In this document: positions 11,580 through 23,121 of the stretch, piece after piece
How the letters are laid out: the number at the start of each line of letters is the position of its first letter
Position numbering within the stretch: position 1 is the first letter of the stretch
NCBI RefSeq assembly: GCF_030272615.1
Contig: NC_081411.1
Location: 212,717,744 to 212,781,743, forward strand
DNA length: 64,000 bases
Reading direction: 5' to 3'
Source: Cryptomeria japonica
Taxonomy: Eukaryota > Streptophyta > Pinopsida > Cupressales > Cupressaceae
Program-made: the position numbers and the translations under genes
Notes under the pieces: generated by a model
Database searches by the model: none
Seen by the model: the letters and a program-made list of their open reading frames with translations, nothing else
What the model was told of the DNA's origin: nothing

Positions 11580-12653
11580 CTATAGTATCAACAACAAATG
11601 TCAGGGTGATATCAACAACAATATAAGATACCCATGCATCAAAAACAACAACAACACCATCAGCAACATCAAATCCCTAATCAAGGAAATATACAACGGA
11701 AAATGCATAATCATTTTGTTAGAAGACCAATGCAACTGGATAGTTATAGACAAATTTATTTCAATGGGATCGTAGGTTTCCCAAATCGAGTAAGCAATGA
11801 GTTAAGGGATGCATCACCTAAGTTCTTAGGAAACAATGCAATCTCAAGGGAAGATCATCTTAGAACATTTCAAAATGTAATGGACAAATTTGAAGTAGAA
11901 AGTGAGGATGTCTTCATGAAAATGTTTATGCAATCTCTAACTGATGATTCTAGAGAATGGTACAAAAGTCTTCCTAATTTATCTATCAGGTCATTCCAAG
12001 ATTTCAAGAGAATGTTTAGAGATCAATATGGTGATCATTCAGATCCCAAGTTTACTTTGCATCAGCTGAAAAGCATCAGAAAAAATCAGAATGAGGATGT
12101 TGCATGTTTCAATAATAGGTTTATCAAATTACTGAACAAAATTCCTCTTAGTCTGAAACAAACTGATAATATGAAATTAGTGTTTTATTTTGATGCTTTT
12201 GATCCAAAGATAGGGTATGAGTTGAGGTCTAACAACCCCCCAACTTTGGGAGCAGCATTCAAACTTTCTCATACTATAGAAAACAACAAAAAGGCCTCAA
12301 GCAAAACATCTAGAAGAGATGATGTTATGATTTTCCAAAATCCCAAAGGACATCACAACATGAAGCCCAAAGAGGAAGATAAGTTGGACAAGGTTGTGAG
12401 TGCCTTAAAGGATTTGAGCTACAAAGTGGATAGAAATGAAAAGGGTGTGTCTCATGACAGAGCTATTTTTCAAAGACATGATAGACCAAAGTTGCATGAC
12501 ATGCCCTATAATACAAATTGGAAAGATGGACGGCTTGTGGTTGGAAATCAAAGGCCCGCAAACAAAGAAACACCGGATCCACTGAAGAGACCAACCACTC
12601 ATCTTGTAGAAGATATCCCATGGTATATGGCATGTAATTTATCATACACATGA
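11580..12653 (+). pseudogene. Element B Gag (capsid), 5' end cut by A
   Basis: In the frame of 11580 the sequence is glutamine-rich with two stops up to about 11634, and is then open to 12653. About residues 70-190 of the open part form a Retrotrans_gag capsid domain (DHLRTFQNVMDKF, REWYKSLP, FQDFKRMFRDQYG, FIKLLNKIP). Gag forms the particle that packages element RNA. The frame starts directly at the end of A's 3' LTR, so A interrupted it. No CCHC knuckle is seen at the C-terminus. Confidence 0.8.
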
Positions 12654-12677
12654 GCCCAATGTTCACTGGAAAAGGTC

Positions 12678-14040
12678 ATGGAAGAAGATGAAGATGTCTA
12701 TTCTAGTTGCATGGAAGATGGATTCATAGATCACATGGTGAACATGCTCTCTTTCCAAGCTGATAGTGAATCTGAATATTTAACTTTCAAAGAAAATGAA
12801 ATAGAAATAGATGTGGATGTTCAAAGACAATGGAATAGCAATCACTATCAAGAAGTTTTTTCTGATGAAGAAGAAAGAGATTGCTATAGGGTCAATGTTT
12901 CTAATGACCTATCTAAAAACATCAATCTGAGAAGACCTTCTGAAGAAGAAATCAAAAGAATCACTGTGGTTGTTGTTACCCAAATTAAAAGTGGGTATAA
13001 CTTGAGACCAAGGGGTTCTTTTCCAAACCAAGGGAGACCTAGTGGAATATTCATGAATGATAAGCAGCTAGAGCCTAAGAAACAATCTCTTCCTCCAGTC
13101 ACTAAAGAAAAGAACAAGGTTGCAAACACCACCTCTACCCAGCAATATGTGCCAAAAGGGAGCACTAAATTTAGGAAGACTAAAAAGGAGGTAACAACTA
13201 AAGCTCCCCCAAAAGAAGAATTAGTTGAGAAGGAGAAGCAACCAAAACCAACAAATCAAAAGGAGGTTACTCCAGGTACTTTTGTTGCACCTTCTTTTGT
13301 TATGATGCAGGCATCGTCTCAAATAAATATTTTTGTCCCTTTATTAGAAATGATAAAAATTCCATAACATAGAGACAATTCTTTAGCTTTAATAAATAGA
13401 GTCCCTAGTGTGTTTCAAGGTGATTTGCATAATAATGTTGTCTTGGGAAGTGACAATGATTGTACACAAGAAGATTAGCCTGTAACAATGCAAGTTCCTG
13501 AAGTATATTTATGGAATGCTATCACCAAGATCCCTTCCCAAGTAGATCCTTTTTATATGACCCTATTAATCAATGGTAGATATGTAGAACAATGTATGAT
13601 TGACTCTAGGGATGTTATTAATATCATGTTTGTGGGGTTCATGAAAGAACTTGGGTTAAATGTTGATTGTAACTATGAGAGATGTTATGTCATGGACAAT
13701 AGGTCCATACTTATCATAGTTATGGATCCTCAAAAGCTTAGAGGTCAAAATAGAAAACTTCCTAGAAGCTTCCTACAAGGTGGATGTAATGGTTATAGAT
13801 GTCCCTCCAAACTATGGCATGCTTTTATCACAATAATGGACAATAATGGTTGGGGGAAATGTTTAGTTAGATCTATCATATGCTACCATCCCTATTAATG
13901 GACAAGATGTCAGGTTAGAAAGAGAGCCCCGATCTAACACTACTATTGAGCAAGCTAACCCAAATAATATGGTGATGTTTTGCGACTTCGATATGGGAAA
14001 CTTCAGGGTTGAACCCATTCAACCATCCCCATAAATTTTA
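12678..14040 (+). pseudogene. Element B linker and protease
   Basis: 12678-13367 encodes an acidic then Lys/Pro-rich linker with the phrase SGYNLRPRGSF. After stops, 13488-13898 holds the protease: MTLLINGRYVEQCMIDSRD at about residues 23-41, where the normal Asp-Ser-Gly is Asp-Ser-Arg, so the active site has lost its glycine. A frameshift near 13780 moves the C-terminal part (DLSYATIPINGQDV) to another frame, ending about 14035. Confidence 0.65.
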
Positions 14041-14085
14041 GACCCTTTCACAACTGAAATTCAGAATAGCCAAGAAGGTTTATGG

Positions 14086-14480
14086 CACATGTATTTTGAT
14101 GGATCTTGCAACAAAGAAGGTTCAGGTGTTGGTGTGGTGTTCATTGCACCTAGTGGAAAGACATTTAAATATTCTTTCCAGTTGCTTTTTGAATGCACCA
14201 ACAATGTGCCAGAATATGAAGAATTGTTATTGGGTTTAAACCTTGCCACTAATCATGAGATAAAGAAACTCTCAATATGGGGGGACTCACAATTGATTGT
14301 GTCTCGGGTTAGATCAGTTTATTCCTCCAAGAATGATAGATTAAAGCAATAGAGATCAGCTATGTGGGATTCATTAGAATTTTTTGATTCCTTCAACATT
14401 ACATGGGTAGAGACATCAAAAAACATCATGATGTAGATTTTTTGGCAAATATTGCTTTGAAGAGTGACAATATCACCTTG
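14086..14480 (+). pseudogene. Element B extra RNase H, located before the RT
   Basis: The frame at 14089-14352 encodes an RNase H of RVT_3 type. MYFDGSCNKEGSGVG carries the first catalytic Asp, PEYEELL the Glu and IWGDSQLIVSRV the second Asp. A TAG after residue 87 and a frameshift precede the C-terminal DFLANIAL piece at about 14430-14460. This RNase H sits between protease and RT. In the Tat elements I know, the extra RNase H lies between the RT-linked RNase H and the integrase. It would degrade RNA in RNA-DNA hybrids. Confidence 0.75.
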
Positions 14481-14612
14481 GCTAGAATTTCAAAGGTGGA
14501 AGTGAAGACCAAGCCCGCCATACTAGATAATATTTGTAACACACAAGTCTTTAATGATGATGATGACTTGTTGAGATTCTTCCATTGCATAGATGAGTAT
14601 GAAAGTCAATAA

Positions 14613-15505
14613 ATTGACTTCAATGCTTTTGTGAAAGCCATAGATGGTAAGGACACTATCTTTGGGAATGAGAAAGTGCAGTTGAAAAAAAATAAAATAC
14701 CAAAAGGATTGGTATCTCTAGAAAGAGTGCTTGACAGTCAAACAATGAAACAGTCCCCTGTTAACAAGGAGGACCTTGAAGAAATCAACTTAGGGACTGA
14801 TTCATCCCCTAGGAAAGTATGAATTGGTAAAAAGATCAGCCCAAATGTTAGATCCATGTTGATTGCTTTACTTAGAAAATACAAACATGTTTTTGCATGG
14901 TCATATGATGACCTAAAGGCTTACAGAGAAGACTTATTCCAGCATGAGATTCCTTTGAACCCAATTGCCAAGCCTTTCTGACAGAAGCAAAGACCAATCA
15001 ACCTAGTGCTCAAACTGAAGATGCAAGAGAAATTAATGAAGCTCAGAGATGGTGGTATCATCAAACCTATAAGGCATTCATCATGGGTCTCAAACTTAGT
15101 CCAAGTAAGGAATAAAATCGGTGACATTAGATTATGTGTGGACTTTAGAAACTTAAATATGTCATCCTTAAAGGATAACTACCCCTTCCAAACATAGAAG
15201 CAATGCTACAAAAGGTCATAGGTTGTGAACTACTATCCATGATGGATGGATTTTCAGGATACAACCAAGTGAAGGTTAAGGCATCTGAATAGTACAAGAC
15301 TACCTTCACCACTCCATGGGGGACCTATGTTTATGTCAGGATGCCTTTTGGACTGACTAATGTTGGAGCAACTTTTCAGAGAGCTATGGGTGTATCTTTT
15401 TCAAATTTAATAGAATCATTATGGTTTTTTATCAAGATGATCTAACAACATTCTCCAAGAAGGAAGAAGAGAATTGTTTGCATTTAGAGAAGGTATTCAC
15501 TAGAG
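14613..15505 (+). pseudogene. Element B reverse transcriptase, N-terminal part
   Basis: Fragments in shifting frames include FAWSYDDLKAY and QRPINLVLKLKMQEKLMKL (fingers), GDIRLCVDFRNLN at about 15120, LLSMMDGFSGYNQVKV with the first catalytic Asp at about 15240, and TTPWGTYVYVRMPFGLTNV near 15310. The second catalytic box is YQDDLTTFSKKEEE near 15430, a Gln in the usual YVDD. The domain is then cut by element C. The sequence resumes at 23122 (ALEYGISFNPKKC) in register with the duplicated TAGAG. Confidence 0.8.
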
Positions 15506-16624
15506 TGATGAATACTAAGAGGGGGGGTGAATTAGTATGCCAAAAATCTTTGCACTTAAACACTTTTCAAAACTAACAGTAAACTGGTAAAACAGTTTAA
15601 CAAACAAACCGGTTAACAAACATGCAAACCAAACACCTAATAATGCATTCACCCATAGAAGCACAAACACCATAACACAAGATATTTTGAGGTGGAAACC
15701 CAAATGGGAAAAACCATGGTGAGATGGAACTCACAAGTAACTATCTGCAGAATAGGAACTAGACCGGTTAAGGTCTTACAATGTTCTTTACCAGAACATA
15801 TCCTATTAGGAATCTCAATCTTTGTTAGGAGATAAGTTTGATTAAAGACTACCTTGCAAGAGGCTTTTAGATCCACATATGTGAACCACCTTGTTAGAGG
15901 ATTTACAAAAGGCTTTTGGGCCTACCCGGTTAAGGGCTACAGACTTGTCAAAGATGTGAGTAATCAACAAGTGTTTGATCTAGCTAATAGCACAGGCTGC
16001 TCGGTTAGATCCTTGATGGCTCGTTCTTAATGCACTCCTGCATTACTTCAGTCTTCTACACATTCATATTCTCTCCAACTCCTCAACCACCTTAAACCCT
16101 AGCTGCAATATCAACTATCACAATAACAACAACATCAACAACCTAAAACCCTAGACATGATGTCCTTATAAAGGAAACTGATTTCATGTCGGTCCAATAG
16201 GATTACATTACAATTTCCTAGGTTCAATGAACTTGGACATACTTAGTAACATGACACAAAAAGCACCCCTAAAGTGTCGACACTGTTAAACAATCGGTGG
16301 ATGGTAACTCATCACAAAATGTCAGTTGGTAACTCATCACAGAGTATTACCAGTTCATACAAAATGTCGGTTGTCGGTTTGACAAAAATGAAGATTGGTA
16401 GAAATGTGTTATGCCACTTTAATCCCTCATACCACTTGAGGTCAACATGCCACTTCAGACCGGGAAACACATTCTGCAAAACATCAATAGTCTAAAGACT
16501 ATAATACAACATACCGGTTGGAACAAATACTGGTTGTGCTCTAACTTATACATATAAAGAGGATCTCAATGCAAGTGTGTGTCCATCAATGACAATCACA
16601 ACATAAACATCAAAAATTCCAACA
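15506..16624 (-). mobile_element. 3' LTR of element C
   Basis: This 1119-bp LTR starts, on the minus strand, TGTTGGAATTTTTGATG and ends TATTCATCA. Near its end lies a run TTCACCCCCCC (15521-15535 complement) also found in LTRs of E, F and G. A TTTATAAGG word (complement of 16162-16172) is the likely TATA box. Confidence 0.85.
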
Positions 16625-17157
16625 ATCTCCCCCTTTGGCATTGATGGCAACACTTAGGAAAATAAAATTTTGACATCTAAGTGTTTTACAACAAAATAAT
16701 GCCATTAGCAAAATTGCTCCCCCTAAGCATATACACTATCCCTTTGGCAATACAATGTATAACAATTTTGCATATAGAGCATAAACATTGAGATATACAA
16801 AGCATATAATCAAAATTTGATTACCAGATACTTCTCCAAATAGAATTATTCTCCCCCTTTGCCAACAATGACAAAGTACAGCAAAACAACCTTGTTTTCA
16901 AAAAAAATAATAAAACTTTATGACAACAAGGAATGATACTTGTCAAAAATAGATTTAAAGTCTTGCAAGAATTGTTTCATCGACAAAGACCAGGACTCAA
17001 GTAGGGAGGTGGCTACTTCTTCCTCTGTCTACATCTGGGAGACCTATTCCTCCATGGCATCAATTGTGCTCATCTCCTATGTAACTGTTAAGGCATCCAG
17101 GTTCAGATAGCACTTCTAAAGAATTTTCAATTGTGGAAGTAGAACCAGTTGTAGCTC
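16625..17157 (-). other. Element C 3' non-coding region with three G-run motifs and polypurine tract
   Basis: On the minus strand the order is CAAAGGGGGAG (16863-16850), TAGGGGGAGCAAT (about 16725-16712) and the true polypurine tract AAAGGGGGAGAT (16636-16625) next to the 3' LTR. The same three-motif order occurs in E, F and G. No gene is seen. Confidence 0.65.
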
Positions 17158-20100
17158 CTACAAATCTCTAGACCGAGTGTTGATTTCTTGCTCCATTTTT
17201 GCTGTCTGGATGTGAAACCGATGAACAGTTTGCCCATAAGTTGTAAAGGAATCATAAGGCAGCTTGAATGTGATTAAGTAGGACTGCAAGTCCGTTTCAA
17301 GTTTTTTCTTCTGAGCTAGCACATCATCATAGAACAGATGGGGTTGGCAGATCTTGCTGAGTAGCAGATTCCCCTCATCCAGAGCGTCCCTTATATCCTT
17401 TTGTTCTTTCTTGAGTTCAGTCTGGAGCTCATTCAACTTCTTCACTAAAGCTATATTAAGAGATTTTTGATGCTCCTTCTTGACATTAGCCTCTGCTGCC
17501 TCTTCAAGGCTCTGCACCTGATCATCCACTACTGTTCATAGGAGCTTGAGTTTAGCTAGTGATGAATCAGTGTTGGGAAAATTTGTACTGGGTATCAAAC
17601 TGGTAAGCATATCCACAGCTGCTTGAATTACATCCTTCTCCTTCTTTCATCAAATGATTTTAAGGCACTCTTGAGCTACCTTGATGCTCTGCATTAGCTC
17701 TGTTTCACTTGCAGACTAGAGATCGATAGGACTGGAGAGATCAGCTGGTTTGGCTTGACTCCTGGTTGCCTTCAGAGTCTCCATCTGGGTGCTCTTCTCT
17801 GCTTCTCCTGCCTTTTCCTCTTCCACTTTCTTCTTCTTTGCTTCTCTCCTCTTCTCCGCTTCCTTATCCTCCTCTTCCTTCTTCCTTTTCTCTGCTTCTC
17901 TCCTCTTTTCCTCTTCTTTTTCTTCCTCTTCCTTCTTCTTCTATGCTTCCTTCTTCTTATCCTATTCCTTATCTTCTTCCTTCTTTTTCTTTTCATCTTC
18001 TTGCCTCTTTTTCTCTTTTTCCTCCTTCTTCTTCTTCTCCTCTTCATCTTTCTTCTTCTTCTCTTCTTCATCCTTCTTCTTTCTCTCTTCTTCATCTTTC
18101 TTCTTCTTCTCTTCTTCATCCCTTTTCCACTTCTCTTCTTCATCCTTTTTCCTCTACTCTGCCTCTTCCTTTGCCGCTTCCTATCTGTCCTCGGCTTACT
18201 TATCAACCTGTTTAGCCTGTTGCTTCTATCTTGTTGCCTCAGATGGTGTTTCTTGAGTAACATCCTCAACATCCAAAGCATCGACATCAATGGTGTCAAT
18301 CAGTTCAATAACCAGATTTCCTTCATCATCAAATACTTCATCCGGTTTGGATATAACCGGTTCTTCTTTAGCTTGTCAATTGGCTAGACGCGCTTTGTGA
18401 GTCTGGACAGCAGTTCTCATATATAGATGAGTGTCTTTTTCAACATCATCAACTCTACCTTCTAACAGCCAGAGTCTTCTTTTTCTAGTGAAGAAGAGTC
18501 CTTTATTTTGGTCAATAACATCAAACAATTCAGAATTTGACAGGTCGAGAAAGTATTGTGCAAAACTTTCTCCCTAATTTCCTATTCCTTTTCTATGGCA
18601 ATGCGCCATCTATTATCTAATGACATATATAAAGAATCTGGTGTCTGAGACTTAATCTCTGAGGGCAATCGGTCATTAACACATAAATACTAAATTATTT
18701 CCTTTTCAACCGCTTCCTTTTCATCCTCATTAAAGTCATCAAAACACTCAAGTAAGTCATTTAGCACTTTTCTCCTAACATTCTTTATTGTTCTTTGACA
18801 ATGTGTCAAAGGTTTATAGGAAGATATATCTATATTTACCAGTGCAAATGATGCTGGTTCATTCTTTGTCTTCCTCTTTGCTTGACGTGTTTTCTTTGGC
18901 TTTTCCTCAAACATAGTTTCTTCTGAGTCTGGAGAGGTATTCCTTGTCTTCCTCTTTCTCTGGAACACTTTAGCCGGTGCAACTTCTGGTTTCTTCTTAG
19001 CTGGTGACTGCTTGGTCACTTTTGGAGTTGCAATAGTAACTAGTGTTGATGCTGCAAGCACTTCCTTTACCTTCTTTACTGTCGGTTCTTTTTCTTTCAT
19101 TGCTGGTGGTTCCTCAGCTAGTGCTATCCTCTCTAGGTAGGTGTCGGTTCTCTTCACCTTAGGATCAAGCAGTGAGGCAATAAGGGTAGAGGGATACCCT
19201 TCCAGCATATCATACATCACCTCATAGCCCATTTTCTCCACTTCTTCTTGTCTAGGCTCAATAGCCTCCATTATACATTTATCTACTTGGATGGTGAAGC
19301 AGATATCGTCTTCATATTTCTTGACGATGTCACCTGATATCCTCACTCTTTGGCTTATTTTCCTTCTGAACTCATCAAAATACTTGTTCAGAACATTAGG
19401 GTAGCCGGTTCTAATTGCTTCAATGCTTTCCTTGATTTGCTTGGTCACCGGTTGGTCACCAGACCATTGGACATCTCCTACTCCTGGAAAGTAGCCTTGG
19501 AAATAGAAGAACAACCCAACCAGTAGTTGTCCAAACTTGAACCTAAGTGCATTATCTTGTTTGATCGACTTCAGATTTAATAGGAGTTGTCTCTACATAC
19601 CAGTGCACAGATCAAATGATGCATCCTCCTTTATCATCCGGTAAGCAGCATTTACTGCTACAACAGATACATAGTTAATTCTGCTGGCTGAGAATGTTCG
19701 ATATCCAATCACCATACATGCATACTTAACCAGATCATCCTTGATAGAATTGACTGTCATGACTTGAGAGTCGCTCACTGAATCGGTGAGCTTGGACATT
19801 TCAGTTTTGCTTACCGTCCTCAGGGCTGGCACTTCCCCTGTGTTGTAGAATCCGGTGACTGCATGAATTGCTTGTGGCATGATATCATGTGTTCTCTCCA
19901 GGTATATCTTATCACCATGGACTCTACTCAGAATGATCCTTATATGATCCTCTGTGAAATCTTCCAGGAAGTAAACAGCATTGTGGAGCTTTTTCTTCTC
20001 CAAAATATTAAATTCTAGTTTGATCTTCTTATCTTTTCCACAAAATAAACCTAACTGGGTGTGGATAGCTAGAGACCCTAGGTCTTCTATCTTACAATCT

Positions 20101-20234
20101 ATGTAGTCATAAATTCCCTCTTCTACTATCACACCAGCCGGAACTTGTGATAGGGCATTATACTTGGACTTCCGTTGAATAAAACTTGCAGACTCAACAG
20201 ATGCACTAGAACTGGTATGAGATGCGGAAGCCAT
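17158..20234 (-). pseudogene. Element C ORF2: long protein of unknown function (frameshifted)
   Basis: The start is MASASHTSSSASVESASF at 20234. The first frame ends at 19593 and continues after a frameshift at ~19560 to 18690. Regions shared with F and G: RIILSRVHGDKIYLE, AVTGFYNTG, RINYVSVVAVNAAYRMI, FKFGQLLVGLFFYFQG, KMGYEVMYDMLEGY and a C-terminal segment LNDLLECFDDFNEDEKEAV. Then follow a Lys/Arg-rich stretch (TKQSPAKKKPE), a Glu/Lys repeat zone (18260-17772) and a coiled-coil end (17529-17158). No enzymatic motif is recognised. The conserved N-terminal ~370 residues look like a globular domain. What it does is unknown; it replaces pol in this family. Confidence 0.65.
17772..18260 (-). 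repeat. Glu/Lys-repeat zone in element C ORF2
   Basis: The coding strand is almost pure purine, with GAAGAAGAG and AAGAAGAAA words. In the frame that fits ORF2 it reads as alternating EEE and KKKK blocks with D, typical of a charged single alpha helix or coiled coil. Other frames give poly-Arg/Lys on this strand and poly-Leu/Phe/Ser on the opposite strand. Those are by-products. Confidence 0.6.
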
Positions 20235-20683
20235 GATAGAAATCTTAAGAACTCAAGAAATACCTTTTGAAACACGCGAAATTAGGGCTTGCCGATTCTC
20301 CTTCACTTCACACTCCGTCGGTTGCTGAATCACCGCTTTGTGTTCTCCACTTGACCGTTTCCAGTTTGAATTTGAATCTCCTTCGCGGTTTCTCAATTTC
20401 TCAAAATCTCTGCTCAAATCGCCTTTTCATCGCTCTGCTCTTTGAAAGCTTTTCTTCGCTCGAAAACTGATAGTGAGAAATGATTTGAAAAATGCTTTTA
20501 AACATATTCCTCACCTACCGTCATTAATGCTCCTCCATTAGGGCGTAAACCCTAATTTGCCTTTTTACCATTTCTGGTCTTCTGCCAAACGACAGGTATA
20601 ACACACCAGTTAAGGTCTTTTACGGATGTGAACCGGGGGTTCGAAACATTTCATCGTTTGTGCCCCCTAAGATTTCCTAAAGC
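20235..20683 (-). other. Spacer between ORF1 and ORF2 of element C
   Basis: About 450 bp of non-coding sequence separate the two frames, and element F has a similar spacer of ~300 bp. No motif is recognised. It may serve ORF2 expression (internal promoter, splicing or re-initiation), but nothing in the sequence proves that. Confidence 0.4.
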
Positions 20684-21961
20684 TTAGTTTGTTGGTTCTA
20701 TGATTTCCACACTAGGTGCATAAACCGGTTCCTCTTGTAACACCGTTGGTTTCTCCTTCCAGATTTTGTTCATGTCTGCTTGAATAGTGTCAACATCAAT
20801 GTTTCCTTTCGAAGTGACCGGTATATCATCAGATATGCTTTTTCTTGATCTACAAAATTTGGCAATGTGACCCGGTTTGTTGCAATGATAGCAGACCAAT
20901 CTAGGTGCTCTCCAAGGTCCATTGTCCACGTTTCCCTTCTTCCTTCTGCATGTTGCAGCAGTGTGACCATGACCATGATAGATCATACAATTTGCTCTCC
21001 ATCCGGTTGTCGCTTGATAACCACTACTTCTTGGCTAATGATTGAAGGCATTAAACTGGTTGTGATTCCAGTTCACAAAAGGTTCAGGACCAGCGTCTTG
21101 GGTCCTCTGAGGATATCTTCCAATGTTGTTCATAACAGACCTGCATTCAGATACTCTATGCCCATACTTGTTGCATGCATAACAGTTACCATCAAATCTA
21201 TAGGATCTAGGCTTATCATTTAGGAAATAAGGAAAATTGTTGTAAGCCTTACTCCTACACACATTTGCAGTATGTCCTTCTTTAAGACAGTTGAAACAAA
21301 TAGGTTTAAACTGTTGCTTACCTTTATCCTTTGATGTCGGTTGTTTCTTTGATGTTCCAGTATTTGTACCAGAGGTCTCACCTTCCTCATGACTGGAATA
21401 ACCAAGTCCATTGGTATTCTTGACCGGTTTGGCAGATTCAAGCTTTTGCTCTAGCTTGACAGTACTATTGTTGAACTTAGCAAGTATTTCCTTTGACTCG
21501 GAGAGTTATTTGGAAATAATAGCATTTGTTTTCAATAGGTTTTCATTCTCAAAGATGGCAACGTTTAGTTCTCCTTGCATGTCTTCCTTTTCCACTTTGT
21601 TTGCATGGAGTTGAGCATTTAGGGCACTCATCTCTTGTTTTAGCTTGGAGATCTCGTGATCTCTTTCTTTCACCAGATCTTCAGCTTTCCTCCAGTTCTC
21701 AAGCTCTTGACACATCCAGATAGTCAGTCCTTCCAGCTCCTTTCTCAGGTTAGAGTTTGATTCATTCAACTTATTTACTTCTGCAATTAGGGCTTCCATG
21801 TCTGCTTCATCTGAAGAACTATTTTCAGATAGCTCCATCAGCTTTTCTGCATGTTCTCTTCTTTTTGCTTGAGATGCCTTGTATTTGATGATAAGATCAT
21901 CATAGGCTTGCTCGGACTGAGTGACCCAGTGGGTAAGTTCCCTCAAAGTGTATTCCCCCAT
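20684..21961 (-). pseudogene. Element C ORF1: coiled-coil, zinc-knuckle Gag-like protein (stops present)
   Basis: This is a frame of about 425 codons from an ATG at 21961 (MGEYTLRELTHW) to 20684, broken by a TAA near 21508 and a TAG near 21033. The first ~150 residues are heptad-like (KLMELSENSSSDEADMEAL, then repeated Leu/Glu/Lys) and predict a coiled coil. The second half has zinc knuckles CFNCLKEGHTANVC, CYACNKYGHRVSEC and CYHCNKPGHIAKFC. A fourth, CMIYHGHGHTAATC, has lost its second Cys. It probably binds element RNA as a nucleocapsid. I do not see the usual copia capsid domain. F has the same layout. Confidence 0.75.
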
Positions 21962-22011
21962 ATCTCTTTCCAAGTGGTTAAACTTATAGAAAGGTTGCCT
22001 CTGATACCAAT

Positions 22012-23121
22012 TGATAAATACTAAGAGGAGGGGGTGAATTAGTATGCCAAAAATCTTTGCACTTAAACACTTTGAAAAACTAACAGTAAACCGGTAAAAC
22101 AGTTTAACAGACAAACTGGTTAACAAACATGCAAACCAAATACCTAATAATGCATTCACCCATAGAAGCACAAACACCATAACACAAGATATTTTGACAT
22201 GGAAACCCAAATGGGAAAAACCACGGTGAGGTGGAACTCACAAGTAACTATCTGCGGAATAGGAACCAGACCGGTTAAGGTCAAACCAGTTAAGGCCTTA
22301 CAATGTTCTTTACCAGAACAGATCCTGTTAGGAATCTCAATCTTTGTTAGGAGATAAGTCCAATTAAAGACTACCTTGCTAGAGGATTTTATATCCACAT
22401 ATGTGAATCACCTTGTTAGAGGATTTACAAAAGGCTTTTGGGCCTACCCGGTTAAGGGCTACAGACTTGTCAAAGATGTGAGTAATCAACAAGTGTTTGA
22501 TCTAGCTAATAGCACAGACTGCTCGGTTAGATCCTTGATGGCTTGTTCTTAATGCACTCTTGCATTACTTCAGTCTTCTACACATTCATATTCTCTCCAA
22601 CTCTTCAACCACCTTAAACCCTAGCCGCAATATCAACTATCGCAACAACAACAACCTCAACAACCTAAAACCCTAAACATGATGTCCTTATAAAGGAAAC
22701 TGATTTCATGTCGGTCCAATAGGATTACATTACAATTTCCTAGGTTCAATGAACCTGGAAATACTTGGTAACATGACACAAAAAGCACTGCTAAAGTGTC
22801 GGCACCATCAAACAATCGATGGATGGTAACTCATCACAGAGTATTACCGGTTCATACAAAATGCCGGTTGTCAGTTTGACAAAAATGAAGACTGGTAGAA
22901 ATGTGTTATGCCGCTTTAATCCCTCATACCGCTTGAGGTCAACATGCCACTTCAGACCGGGAAACACATTCTGCAAAACATCAATAGTCTAAAGACTATA
23001 ATACAACATACCGGTTGGAACAAATACCGGTTGTGCTCTAACTTATACATATAAAGAGGATCTCAATGCAAGTGTGTGTCCATCAATGACAGTCACAACA
23101 TAAACATCAAAAATGCCAACA
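22012..23121 (-). mobile_element. 5' LTR of element C
   Basis: This 1110-bp LTR is very similar to the 3' copy. It is followed on the minus strand by the Met-tRNA primer site (TGGTATCAGAG, complement of 21999-22009). The outer edge abuts the duplicated TAGAG at 23122. Confidence 0.85.

Larger units (their letters stand above)
15506..23121 (-). mobile_element. Retrotransposon C, non-autonomous, Met-tRNA primed, with Gag-like ORF1 and unknown ORF2
   Basis: This is a complete insertion of 7616 bp in B's RT, with TSD TAGAG at 15501-15505 and 23122-23126. On the minus strand the order is 5' LTR 23121-22012, primer site complementary to initiator Met tRNA (TGGTATCAGAG, 22009-21999), ORF1, ORF2, purine-rich 3' part and polypurine tract 16636-16625, then 3' LTR 16624-15506. 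No protease, integrase, RT or RNase H is found in any frame, so it depends on enzymes from elsewhere. The LTRs are closely similar, so insertion is fairly recent. F and G in this window belong to the same family. Confidence 0.85.

Noticed and set aside
17755-18387. Long plus-strand frames rich in Leu, Phe and Ser that look like a membrane protein
   Set aside because: They are the complement of the purine-rich Glu/Lys tract of element C ORF2 and have no other support.
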